The notes under the pieces: generated by a model
Seen by the model: the letters and a program-made list of their open reading frames with translations, nothing else
Databases searched by the model: none
What the model was told of the DNA's origin: nothing
From: Zingiber officinale
Taxonomy: Eukaryota; Streptophyta; Magnoliopsida; Zingiberales; Zingiberaceae
DNA: 64,000 bases
Reading direction: 5' to 3'
NCBI RefSeq assembly: GCF_018446385.1
Contig: NC_056000.1
Location: 55,522,722-55,586,721 of the forward strand
Shown here: positions 10,877 to 22,373 of the stretch, one piece after another
Position numbering within the stretch: position 1 is the stretch's first letter
Layout: each line of letters starts with the position of its first letter
Position numbers and translations under genes: made by a program

Positions 10877-13334
10877 ATTACGAAAAGGTTTTTTAAACCT
10901 AAATGTTTTCGTGAGGGTTCTTCCAATGATCCTAATATTAGTAAAGTTGTTGAAATTCAATCTAATCTAAAGTTAGATTTAAATGATATTGTTAGTAATT
11001 CGGGATTATGAAAATCAATTGAAGAGTTTGATATTTCTATTCGAGATCATGTCTGAAGAGAGTACTTGATTAGGGGGCCTTGTGAACCAATTGGGCATAT
11101 GTATCCAAAAAGATCTTTTAGTAATCATGAAAGGAGTTTCCAAACTAGTTGGTATAAAATATATACATGGTTAAAATATAGCATATCAAAAGATGTAGAA
11201 TTTTATTTATGATGCTATCCTTTTAAACCATCAAATAAAGGAGGTCGATATAAACATGTTGCCTTTGTAAAAATGAGATTCATTAATTGGAAAAATGCTT
11301 TAGAAAGATTTAATTTATATAATGGTGTTGTGGATAGTTGTCACAATCATGCTAGAGTATAGTTTGAATCTTTTCAATATCAAAGACGTAGTGTTTCAAA
11401 TATATTACGAGCACATGGGTAAGATATAGAGGTTTCTTATTGCACCCGTTTAATAGCAATGTTAGATATTACACGATTTCTTTTGAAGCAGTGACTGTCT
11501 TTCCGTAGACATGATGAGCCAAGTAATTTTTTAAATAGAGGAAACTTTCTTAAATTGCTTCAATGGTACAGTCAACGAAATGAAAAAGTTTCCAAGGTTG
11601 TTAATCAAAATGCTCCCGAAAACAATCAAATGATTTCTCCAACAATTCAAAAGGACTTACGCATGCTTGTGCCTCTGAGATCACACTTTCCATAATCAAA
11701 GATATTGGAAACAATGCTTTCTCCTTAATGGTTGATGAATCTCGAGATATTTCAGTGAAGGAGCAAATCGAAGTTGTTTTGAGATATGTAAATAAAAGAG
11801 GACAGGTGATTGAACGATTCCTTGCAATTGTACATGTATCTGACACTAACTCTCGTTCTTTGAAGGATGCTATCGATGCTTTATTTGTGAAACATGGATT
11901 ATCATTATCTAGACTGAGAGGTCAAGGATATGATGGAGCTTTAAATATGCGGGGTGAATTTAATGGGTTGAAATCTCTCATTTTGCAAGAAAATCCATAT
12001 GCAAGGTATATTTATTATTTTTCTCACCAATTACAGTTAGTTATTATTGTTGTTAACAAGAGTAATCTCAATGCGAGTAGATTTTTTTAACTATGTCTGT
12101 ATGATTGTCAATGCAATGGGAGCTTCATGTAAAAGGAGAGATCAACTTAGGCAAATTGAACATGATAGGATTGTTGCAATGTTGGAGGGTAGAGAGATTA
12201 GTACGGGCAGCGACAAAAATCAAGAAACTAATTTAGTAAGGTCAGAAGATACTCGTTGGGGATCACACTACTTGACATTGGCTTGTCTATTATCTATGTA
12301 GCCTTCAGTGATATAAGTGTTGGAGAATATTTGTGATGATTCTAGTTTTCTTGATAATAGAGGGGTTGCCAAAAGTTTGATTCAGAAAATGGAGAATTAT
12401 GAGTTTGTTTTCATGTTGCACTTGATGAAGATAATATTGGGAATGACACATGAGTTCTCACTTGTTCTACAACAAAAGGATCAAAATATTGTCCAAGCCA
12501 TAAGTTTGATTGAGAGTGTGAAAGATCGATTTCAAATATTTAGGGAAGAAGGATGGTATACAATTACAGATAAAATCAACATATTTTGTGAGTTGAATGA
12601 GATCCCAGTGCCGGATATGAAAGACAATTGTTTGGTTGGTGGTCTTAGTAGGCATAGAAGGCAAGTCATTACCAATTTGCATTATTATCGTGTGGAGATT
12701 TTCTATCAAATATCATTTCTAAAAAAATTATTTTATTATTATTATATTCATCAATAAGATTTTCTTACTTATTAATTATTATTGTTGCAAATTATAATAT
12801 TAGGTTGCTGATTTAGTTATACAAGAGATGAATACTCGTTTTTCAGAAGTTGGTACATAATTGCTTAGTTGTATAGCATATCTTCATCCGAGGAATTCTT
12901 TTTCTAAATTCAATGTTCATAAACTAGTTCGACTTTGTGATTTATATCTTGAGGACTTCTCAACAAATGATTATATAGTTATTGAGCAACAACTTCAGAA
13001 TTTCATTCATAATATACGATAGAATTCAAATTTTTCTAGAACCGAAGATTTGGGAAGTTTTGCTCAGAAAATTATTGAAACTCAAAAAAATCAAACTTAT
13101 CCATTAATTTATCATTTGATTGAGATGACATTAGTTTTACCAATTACGACTGCTTATATTGAAAAAATATTTTCTGCGATAAAGACAATAAACACTGATT
13201 TACATAACAGAATGAGAGACGAGTAGATGAATGACAGTTTAGTGGTATAGATCGAGAAGGATATCCTTTCAACAATTGAAAATGAGCAAGTATTGCAGCG
13301 TTATCAAAAGATAAAAAGTCGCAAGATACAGTAA
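10877..13334 (+). pseudogene. hAT transposase pseudogene (TTF/ZMYM1-like, DUF4371 type)
   Basis: Family features in order: a TTF-type zinc-finger-like segment around 11070-11290 (GPCEPIGHMYPKR, then SWYKIYTWLKYS); a DUF4371/RNase-H-like core at 11728-12090 with VDESRDISVKEQ and RLRGQGYDGA, which carry the conserved acidic residues; a middle region at 12100-12720; and the C-terminal hAT dimerisation region at 13090-13330 (PITTAYIEKIFSAIKTINTDL). A former intron may lie at 12709-12803: the coding sense jumps from ...VEIFYQ to VADLVIQEMNTRF, with a TATTAG acceptor but no GT donor. Many in-frame stops (near 11008, 11052, 11210, 13225) make it dead. A copia element is inserted right at the stop codon (13332-13334). 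Confidence 0.85.
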
Positions 13335-13535
13335 CTGTTGGGGCAATTTCCCTAGGTCAAGGTTGACCAGTTTGACTAAACTTGAGTTGAGTCAAGCTTG
13401 AGTCAGGATTTGAGTTTTGATGTTTAACAATATAAGGAGATTGCTGGAGCAATCGTCCGGTTATAGAGATGGTCAAAGGGTTGACTAGGTTGATGAGAAT
13501 ACAAGTCAAGTAGGTCAAGTTTGACATGAAACTTG

Positions 13536-13790
13536 ACTGGGAAAGTCCTAACTGGATGTTAGACATTTGGAAAGTCCTAGTGAGGTGCTAGGCAGGAGAA
13601 AGTCCTGGTGAGGAGCCAGGCAACGAGAAAGTCCTAGTGAGGAGCTAGGCAGGCGAAAGTCCTGGTGAGGAGTCAGGCAGTTGGAAAGTCCAAGTGTGAT
13701 CTTGGCAAAAGAGAGAGTCCTGGTGCAAGCATGTGGTCTTGGCAAGGTAAGTCATGGTATGACTTGGCAAGGAAGACCCGACAACTAGGA
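13536..13790 (+). repeat. Iterated covarying hairpin units in the copia LTR
   Basis: Units of about 24 bp, each a short hairpin: CCTAAC/GTTAG, CCTAG/CTAGG, CCTGG/CCAGG and CCAAG/CTTGG stems closing a TGAGGAG-like loop. Stem sequences change in pairs between units. The same array is at 22570-22860, and in reverse orientation at 29090-29320, 42640-43030 and 58900-59240. Confidence 0.75.
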
Positions 13791-13994
13791 TGAGGCCGAA
13801 GGAAGCTCCTGAAGGCAAGGCGTGAAGGATAGGAAAATATCTGAGGGACGCAAGGCTGATGGAGGAGGCTAGAAGGCTAGTTCGAGGTAGGTCGGGTGTG
13901 GCCAAATGTTAGGCATGAAGACCCAACAGGTCTTGGTTGACCAGAAGTTGGGTTTGGGACTTTGGACTTGAGTTTGAGTCAAGTTCAGAGTGTT

Positions 13995-14365
13995 CAATCG
14001 ATCGGGCGATAGATTGAATAGGGTCCAAATCGATCGGTCGATCGATTTGGACTATGCTGCGATTGTGGGAAGACCTAATTGATCGGTCGATCGATTGGGA
14101 TGTGAAATCGTGAGCACAAAGACTTTTCCAATCAATCGAGCAATCGATTGGGAGCTGCCAATCGATCGATCGATCGATTGGGCAACAGAAGCTCTCATGC
14201 AGGCGCGAGAGCATAGAAAGACGTTGAATCGATTGGACAATCGATTCAGGCAGCCCCAATTGATCGATCGATCGATTAGGAAGTGACCATTGTACAGGAT
14301 GCAGGTGATGGACGACCGGGATCGTGCGGAGCTGACGTGGCAATCGATTGGGGTTGATTTCAATC
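13995..14365 (+). repeat. CGATCGATTGG palindrome cassette (5' LTR, copia 1)
   Basis: Seven or more imperfect inverted repeats of the form CAATCGATCGGTCGATCGATTGG, spaced about 40-60 bp apart. They produce R-S-I-D-rich ORFs on both strands, which I do not regard as genes. Confidence 0.8.
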
Positions 14366-14922
14366 GATTGGGAGCACAGGATATACCCATTACGAAGCAT
14401 TTTCTCCGTAGATCTTTTGCGATTTCTTTACTGCGATCTTCAGCGACTTTCTTCGATCTTCACTGCCAGTTCTTGAAGGCTCTTGGGAGTGTTCTCTCAA
14501 GGTTCAAGAGGCAACAATAAGCAACAAGTAAGCAAGAAGAAGTAGTATTTTCATTTGTATCTTGTACTCTCTTCTTGTATTTTTGTTTGTATTGTTATGT
14601 GAGTTTGTACGAGGCTTCTCCACCTCCGGCTGCGACCGAGAAGGAGTGTTTCATTAGTGGAGATAGTGTCGTGTGTGGATCCTTGGATTAGTCACCTCTT
14701 CTTGAGGTGGATACCAAGTAAACCCTAGGTGTTAGCATTGTGAGTATTTGTCTTCGAGTATTCCGCTGCACAACAACAAGACGAAGCAAACCAACACAAG
14801 CGCGACGAAACGCTATTCACCCCCATCTAGTGAGCACATTGGTCCCAACAATTGGTATCAGAGCGAGGTCGCTCTTCTACGGACTAATCGCCAAGAGAGC
14901 AAGAAGCTAGAGGAAGAAGAAG

Positions 14923-17900
14923 ATGGAGATTGAAGGACCACTCGGATGGAATATCCAAATTCCACTTCCGTACGACAAAGAAGACTTCAATTATTGGAGG
15001 ACGAGATTGGAAACTTGGTTCCAAATGGATTGGAATCAATGGGTTGCATTGAAAGATCCATTTGAAGCTCCTAAGGATAAAAAGGGGAAGCGCCTCCGAC
15101 CTCGACATTGGACCTAGGAACAACGAGAGCAAGCGGAGGCGGATAAGGAGGTAACAAAAATTTTGTTAAATCTATTACCTTCTAATATCATTGTGAGTGT
15201 AGGTGAATGTACAAGTGCATGTGATCTTTGGAAGAAGATCATTGCCTATCATGAAGACCCGTCACAATTCCAAGGAGTAGAGGAGTCCAAGGAGAAGGAT
15301 TCATTGGTCTAAGAAGAGAAGGACCAATCCGATGTTGACATAAGGTCAACATTCGAGGAGAAGAAGGAAGAAGATGAGAGATCTTCTACATCTTCAAGAG
15401 AGGAAGAGGTGGAAATATCCACATCCTCAAGAGTTGAAGAGGTGGAAGCACCCACACCCTCAAGAGGAGAAGAAGATGCAACCTCCACAATGCAAGATAA
15501 ATCAAATGGAGGATCAAGTGTCACCCCTACAAGCAAAGGTATATAAATTTCGATTGTAAATGTAAAATACCGAAAATGGGTGAATCACCATAAGGGAATT
15601 TTCTAGAATTTTTAGAAATTTTTCGAGAATTTTTCAGAGACCGTATGGATGAGTTTACGGAGATAAAATTGGGTCCCGGGAAAGCCTATTAAGGCTACCC
15701 CATTTTAGCGAGGAAATGTTTGATTTCTTTTTAAAATATTCCTTTGTCTTTTCTTTTTATTTTCTTTTATTTGTCTCTTCGTTTCCTTCCCCGCATGCCC
15801 GAGTTTTTCCCCTCGACGTCGATTCCCTTCCTTCATCTTCCTCGTGCCCTAACCGCTCCTAACCGGCGCCGCACACGACTTCCTTCTCCCCCCGAGTACA
15901 AAGCCCACTCCTCGTCCCCGAGCCGATCCTATTCTTCCCCTAAGTCCCGACATCGTGCCCTACTTCTCCACTTCGTCTTCCCCCACCCGACGTCGCCGCC
16001 ACCCGCAGTGTCGCTAGCCTCCCCTGTGCCCTAGCGGCGCTGTTGACGCCAACAGACACCACCAGGCCTATTTCCCCCTTCTGATTCTTCATTACCGGCC
16101 GAGGTTGTTGCTCTCCTCTGTGACGATCACTGGATTTGGAGTTCTCTCCGGCCACCAATCTTCTCTCTTCGGGTCGTGGACAGAGGCAGAGCATCGCCGA
16201 CCTTCCCTTCTGCCCTAGCACCGGCAGTCGTCGTCCATGTGCCCTAGCCGCCGCTACTAGGACCGAGCGACGCCATCTTGTTTGTCTTTTCTCTGATTTC
16301 CGGCGATCTTGAAGGTAAGGGATTACTTAGTTGGAATTTGGGATCTAATTCTATACTTCGGTTGGATTCCTGATCTCCTTCCGTTCTGGTCAGTGTAGGA
16401 TTTCAGCAAGTGTGGTGGGGCTGTCGGGCAGAGATTTGAAGGTTGTGGCTTGATTAGTGACCCCCTGCTTGATCCGATTTATTTTCAGTGAGGTATAGTG
16501 CTCTGTGGATTTGAAATTGTGTTGTGAGTTGCTCTTTGATCCAGCAGCTCACCTTAGTTTCGGCAGGACCTCCTTCCGGCAGTAATCTTTTTGGCTGAAC
16601 TTGAGGTAAGAGGTTAAATTAGGTTTATGTTATTGTGTTGATTAGGGTGTTGCCCTAATTTAGTGTTAGAGATTTTTATTTAGCTATTTCATTGATTATT
16701 AGCTAAATAAACATATATATATTTGTGATACAGGACTTTGACGCGAGACGAGTATCTCGATGTCGGATTTGGACCGGATTGGACCTTTCTATTAGAGGCG
16801 GGTACCTTGACTTATCTTTTAGATATGTCATTTGATATGCATAGTAGTTTTTAACAAGTAGTAATGATTATGTTTCATATCTGCATCGACAGCGTCTCGC
16901 CCACTCGGTCACTCATCATGAGCAGTGATGGCAGAGTGCACGGTTGTCACAACCCTACCCACTCAGTCTCACCATCGTATGTGAGACGGATGACTGGAGA
17001 GTAGGGGTGACCAGGACATGTCATTGGCACATATGCATTGATGCATTTATTGCTTGTGTTTGCTGCACTTGTATGCTGCATATTGGATGGATGCATTTGT
17101 TTGACATGCATACAGGATTTCTATACTTCTCAGTTATTATCTATACACCAGGTCCTGATTGGTACAGTTTTCTCCTGTTTATTTCAGTTGCATTTATCAT
17201 TCTTATATCAGGAGACTGTACGCATGATTAGTGCTAGTTTGTTATTTTCTTTATTATGCATATCAGTAGTTACCCGTTGAGGAGATGACTCACCCCGTGG
17301 ATATTTACTATTTTCAGGTTGAGACTGTCCGGAGGAGTTTCAGTCGCTAGTCCCTTGCAGATCGCGATGATGTGTTTTATCTTTTGATTTTCTTAGTACT
17401 ATCTAGACTTGTTCTGATTTTTGACACTTGGATATTGTATGATTTTATTTTCGATGGATTTTATTGGATATGTTTTGTTGCATGTCTGTCTGAATGACAG
17501 AAAAGGTGAGTTCGTTATGATTTATGTTTTATGGGTGTCGTAGAGTAGGACATCGGATTTACGCTTTATGAGTGTAGTTGAGTAGGATTTTTGAAATGAC
17601 TTTTCTTTATCGTTACATTAGTGCAGTTTTATTATTAAACTGCGTGGTGATCGCATTATTATTTATTATTGTTGTTCCGGCCTTGTTGGCCAATGTATAT
17701 GTGGCCCTGAGGGCATTATAGAAAGTTTCAGATTGTCACCCGTACAGGGGAGATGTTGCCAAAATTTCTTCTAGCAAGGACACCCCCGGGGCGTGACAGT
17801 AAATAATAAAAATCATATCATTTGCTTTGAGTGTAGGAAACATGGACACTATAAGAACAAGTGTCCAAAATTGGCCAAGAATAAGGGTCAAGTGGCAACC

Positions 17901-18769
17901 AAGGCTAAGGAGAAGCCTAAAGTGGTTAGTCCCACAGAACACAAAAGCAAGGAGCACATTGTGTGCTTCTCATGCAAACAAAGAAGACATTACCGAAGTC
18001 AATGTCCTAAAGAGAGGAAGCCAACCAAAGTCAAAGGAGGAAGCACAAGTCTTAGGGAGCTTTTAAGAGTAAACCCAAGGTAACCTTTAATAGTGCAATT
18101 CCTCTTAGTCATGATAAAATGCATGTTAGAAATAACCCTTATCATTTTAATGCAAATTATCATGAAAGTAGGACGCATGATGGCACTAAGGATAAATATA
18201 TTCCTCCTCATGCTAGATCTACCATACCTAAGTTTAGGAAGGTAGATAGCAACTTAGGCAATAATTCTAAGGATTATAGATATATGCCTAAATATAGAAA
18301 TGCTCATAGGAATCAAGAAAAATTCAAATCTACAGATTTAAGAGTGGATAATCAAGTCTTAAGGTCAAGACTTGCTAATTTAGAAAGGACCCTAGCAAGA
18401 ATGGAAAATATGCTTAGGGGTCAAAATGAGCATAACCTAGGAAAAGCTAGACAAGAGTCGTCCAATGGCTATAGGGGTTTGGGATATAAACCTAAAGCCA
18501 AGAATGATATAACTTCCTTTCATAGAGTTCCATATAGCTATGAGACTAACCCTAGGTACAAAGGTCAAGTCAAGGATACTAGGGAAGGAATCCCTAAAGG
18601 TTCGTTTGGCAAGACCAATGTGACTAAGACTTCTAAGAAGTCTAACAAAGTCACAAAGAATATTACAAGAGAAGTTATCCCTAGGAGTGACCAAGTAGAA
18701 GTGACCAAGGCTTCTAAGAAGCCTAGAAAGGTCCTTAAGAAGGTATCTAGGGCAAAAAACCAAATATAA
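14923..18769 (+). pseudogene. Copia gag pseudogene, split by a solo LTR
   Basis: The ATG at 14923 opens a copia gag N-terminus (MEIEGPLGWNIQIPLPYDKE, then FNYWRTRLETWF; DUF4219/UBN2-like). TAG stops fall at about 15115 and in the acidic S/E-rich segment (15300-15560). The solo LTR 15561-17798 interrupts the frame just before two CX2CX4HX4C zinc knuckles (17823-17864 CFECRKHGHYKNKC; 17964-18005 CFSCKQRRHYRSQC, which lacks the usual glycine). A lysine-rich region with a short leucine heptad segment follows (18119-18769). Gag would coat the RNA in virus-like particles; this copy cannot make an intact protein. Confidence 0.8.
15561..17798 (+). mobile_element. Solo LTR, Tekay/Del-like Ty3-gypsy
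   Basis: 2238 bp starting TGTAAAATACC and ending GGGGCGTGACA, flanked by the perfect 5-bp duplication GTAAA (15556-15560 and 17799-17803). No internal region, so it arose by LTR-LTR recombination. The length of over 2 kb and the GGGGCGTGACA end are typical of plant Tekay/Del chromovirus LTRs. It holds a CT- and C-rich leader-like segment (15780-16300). Confidence 0.85.
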
Positions 18770-19851
18770 ATCTCACAAAGAACCATAAGTTGACTTGTAT
18801 GTGTTTTAGTACACATTAGATACAAGTGAGATATTAGGATGGTGAACAAAACTCAAGATGTTGATTTAGTGCATCTTGTTGAATTTTAGGTTTATCAAAA
18901 CACATAGTTATGTGTTTTCCAATCATTGGGAAAGCTAATGTACAAGTCATGTGCATTGAGCCCAAGGAACATGGTTGGATATTAGTTTTGAAAATGATTT
19001 TAAAAGCCTTTTGGAAAACCTTCGTGAAAACTATCTTTTGATAGTATTCATCATTGAAAAGTTAAACACAAACTAGGTGAAAACATTTAAGTTTTCAAGA
19101 GTTTTCAAATTTGTATTAATCTTTGAAAATATGAAGTATTTTCATATAAAACTATTTTTCCTTGATAGAATATACCCTAAATAATGTCTACATGAGTTTT
19201 CATGATTTTTAGAGGTTTGTAGAATTTTTGGAGAGTTTCTGAAGTCTGCTGAAATTGAATTTCAGAGAAATCAGAAACTCAATCGATCAGTCGATCGATT
19301 GGATGAGTTTTGATCGATCAGCCGATCGATTGGAAAGTTCATTCCCACGAACAGAAGGTCAGTGAATCGATCAGTCGATCGATTGTCCCAGGATGGATCG
19401 ATCAGTCGATCGATTCAGAGGGAATTTCTGCAAGCAGAAGCTTGCGGAATCGATCAATGGATCGATTTAAGTGGTTTCGATCGATCGAGTCCCAACTTCA
19501 ATTGATTGGGAAGTCTGATTGTGGCCAGAAAAGTCTGATTTCAGCACTTTAAGCCACTTCAAGTTCCAATAACCATTCCAAATCCCTTGGAATACACTTG
19601 TATACATTTAGGGGGAGTTTTCATGATGAAAGCAAGTATGGATTGATTAAGGAAGACTTAGGTAAAGTTTAGGTTGGGGTTTAGTTTCATTATTGTATTT
19701 TGAACATCAAAACTTCAAGTAGTGATTTTCTTAATTGTTTAGGAACTCCAAGTCATTGTTGGTGCAATGACAGAAGTTTGGCCATGTTTTTAGGGGAAGT
19801 TACTCCTTGAATGCATAAAAATTTATTTTCAAGGACCTTGGAAGGGGGTTA
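18770..19851 (+). other. Non-coding internal region of copia element 1
   Basis: AT-rich and without ORFs except low-complexity ones. 19280-19510 carries another CGATCGATTGG palindrome cluster, outside the LTR. The matching segment of copia element 2 is on the minus strand at 54373-55900 and 43680-43956. In other copia elements pol would lie in this position, but none is visible. Confidence 0.6.
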
Positions 19852-19856
19852 CACCT

Positions 19857-21693
19857 TGTTAGTTAGAGCCTTAGAGCCAATCATATGATGATTGTTGTAT
19901 GGACTCGATGTATCATATTCCTATATATTTATAAAGGTATTTTTTTTTGTTATTATACTTACTTGTATTAGTGCCAAATAATTAAATATAATAGCATCAT
20001 TGAGTAGAAGGTTCTTATCTATATCAATCAATTGGTTGAATCGATAGTGAGATGATATAGAGAACACTACTCTTAATCATTCCTAGTCAAGTATTAACAT
20101 TCAGGGACAATGTTAATGCGATGAGACTAGCATATAGGTCAACTCGATGACTTGATCTCACAAGTCATGGATATAGAGATATCAAGTTGACACATGGGTA
20201 TGCATTGAAAAATGTATGCTGAATGACCCGCCATGAGAAAGTATCATGGATCGTTATATGAGTGTTATATACTTTCTCATGTGACTATTAGTATGACTAT
20301 TAGTCCTTGGACCTGAAGTCACCATGATTCCCTACATAAGGAGTTACATACTTTGACTTCGTCAAACGTCACCCGTAACTGGGTGGACTATAAAGGCGAT
20401 TAGTGGGTATGTAACAAATTATACGGAGGGATATGAGTGATGTAGATGGGATCTATCCCTCCTATATAACAGGAGTGACATCATTATTCTTGATAGAGTG
20501 AGATTACTAAGTGCATGACTATGCCCAAATGAGTCAATATGAGATATTAAGCTCATTTGATTATAGTGAGTGTACTTGGAGTTCAAGATTTAGATTGATT
20601 AGAGGATGATACGGTATATGCCTCAAATTGATCAATCTAGATGTCAAGGATAGAAGGACATTGTCATATATTGTGAGAGTCACAATTAGTAGTCACAAAG
20701 ATGATGTTGGATCTCAACATTCTTGTAACTTGGGTAGTAATGATGTGTTGCTAGATACCGCTCATTACTTATGCTTCTAAATGAGTTTAGGAGCATTGCC
20801 AACGTTACAAGAACCTATAGGGTCACACACAAAGAGCAATTAGATGGAGATTAGGTTCATATGATGGACCAAGAGGATTAGGTTCATATGATGAACCAAA
20901 TTGGATTAAGAGTAATCCAAATTAGACTAATTGAGTTGGACTCAATTTGATTCATGTTTCCAATGAGTCTAATTAGATTATGATTCATTGAGTCAATTTA
21001 ATTCAATGAATATAGCTTCATTAAATTAAATTGGTTCGAATCAAATGGTTAGATTTGATCAACTATGAGAGATAAGAGGTCAAGTTTGACTTGATTTGAG
21101 AAGGGAAGATGAAGGGTCAAGTTTGACTTGACCAAATGCCACCTCATTGTGACATGGCATGGGGTCGGCCAATGATGGTGTTCCACATCATCAAGGCTTC
21201 TTTACTTGGTCAAGATTGACTTGACCAAGTGCCACCTCATGAGAGAGACCAAGAGTCATGACTCTTGGTATCCCATGGAGGTTTAAAACCCTCTAAATGT
21301 GGCCGGCCACATAATGGTGCTTGAAGAGCATTGTGTGCTCATTCAATTCATCTTCTTCCTTCCTCTCTTCTTCTCTTCTCTCCCTCTCCTCATTGGCCGA
21401 GACTCCTTGGGGTGCTAGCACACTCTAAGGTTTCCTCTCCATATCTTGTTCGTGTGGATACTTCTAGAGGTGTGTATACTTGAACACACTTGAGATCTGA
21501 CGGACCTTGGACGAGCGAGATTTGTGAAGGGCTTCGTTTCAAAGGTATACTCACTTTCTTGTAGATCTAGTGTAGATCTAGGATAGGAAACATGTATATG
21601 TAAATTTTTTTTATATCTTTGCACGGATCCGTGGCAAGATTTCGGGGTTTCCGCAATGTAAAAAGTAATTTTTGCGGCCTGAAAGTCCCAACA
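19857..21693. mobile_element. Solo LTR of an unidentified LTR retrotransposon
   Basis: 1837 bp, TGTTAGTTAGAG...AGTCCCAACA, flanked by the perfect duplication CACCT (19852-19856 and 21694-21698). No coding sequence. Contains TATATAACAGG near 20462. Copia-like termini, but I cannot name the lineage or be sure of the orientation. Confidence 0.8.
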
Positions 21694-21698
21694 CACCT

Positions 21699-22373
21699 TC
21701 GTGATGGATAATACTCAAGGTCGAGCATTGGGAAACAATGGAAGATTGGTTATCTTCATTGCTATGATGATAAATGTTTTTGGATGAGCATTGTGGAGTA
21801 GGTTAATGCTCAAGGGGGAGCATTGGATTAATGAAGGGGATCAGACCTTCATTGGTAAAGTGAAAAATGCTCTTGGATGAGCATTGAGAAGAAGATTACT
21901 GCTCAAGGGGGAGCATTGAATACAATGAATGGGAGTTTCATTGGGAAGTTGATGCATGCTCTAGGATGAGCATTGTGAAGTGAAGTAGAGCTCAAGGGGG
22001 AGCTTTTGAGACAATGGAGGATATGTGTTCTTCATTGTGGGGTTGTTAACAACATATGAGGTTGTGAACAACGTAGAGTGAACTCTTATGGAGAAGAGTT
22101 TGTTTTCAGTTTTTGATGTGTGATAAAGGGGGAGAATGGAAGGTTAAGTTAGGCCTTCATCCCAAGCAAGGAGAGTTTGCCCTCTAGGAAAGGGAGAGAA
22201 TGAAGAAAACCTTCATTCATGCCTTGTCATGAAAGGGTTAAGGCTATGAGATTTAGCCTTGTGATAAAGAAGAGGTTAAGGCTATGGAATTTAGCCTTGT
22301 GATAAAGAAGAGGTTGAGGCTATGGGATTTAGCCTAACTTAGAGGTATTGTCAAATATCAAAAAGGGGGAGAT
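21699..22373 (+). other. 3' internal region of copia element 1 with GAGCATTG repeats
   Basis: Repeats a phrase like CTCAAGGGGGAGCATTG or GATGAGCATTGTG at roughly 100-bp spacing (21720-22010). It then has two near-copies of an AGGTTAAGGCTATGGGATTT phrase (22240-22340) and ends in the polypurine tract. No ORF. The reverse-strand partner is 43230-43680. Confidence 0.6.

Larger units (their letters stand above)
13336..14850 (+). repeat. 5' LTR of copia element 1
   Basis: 1515 bp. Its 5' third holds tandem units of about 24 bp, AAAGTCCTGGTGAGGAGCC-type (13536-13760). These are followed by CGATCGATTGG palindromes (13995-14365) and then a pyrimidine-rich 3' part ending GGTCCCAACA. Ends are TG...CA. 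Confidence 0.85.

Noticed and set aside
13909..14400. Long minus-strand ORFs rich in R-S-I-D residues over CGATCGATTGG clusters (also 23056-23374, 40808-41398, 58350-58629)
   Set aside because: They are translations of a palindromic DNA repeat and are open on both strands; no domain and no codon signal.
15744..16221. Proline/serine-rich ORFs in the CT-rich part of the Tekay-like solo LTR
   Set aside because: Composition effect of a long LTR leader; bounded by a clean GTAAA duplication and not part of a host gene.
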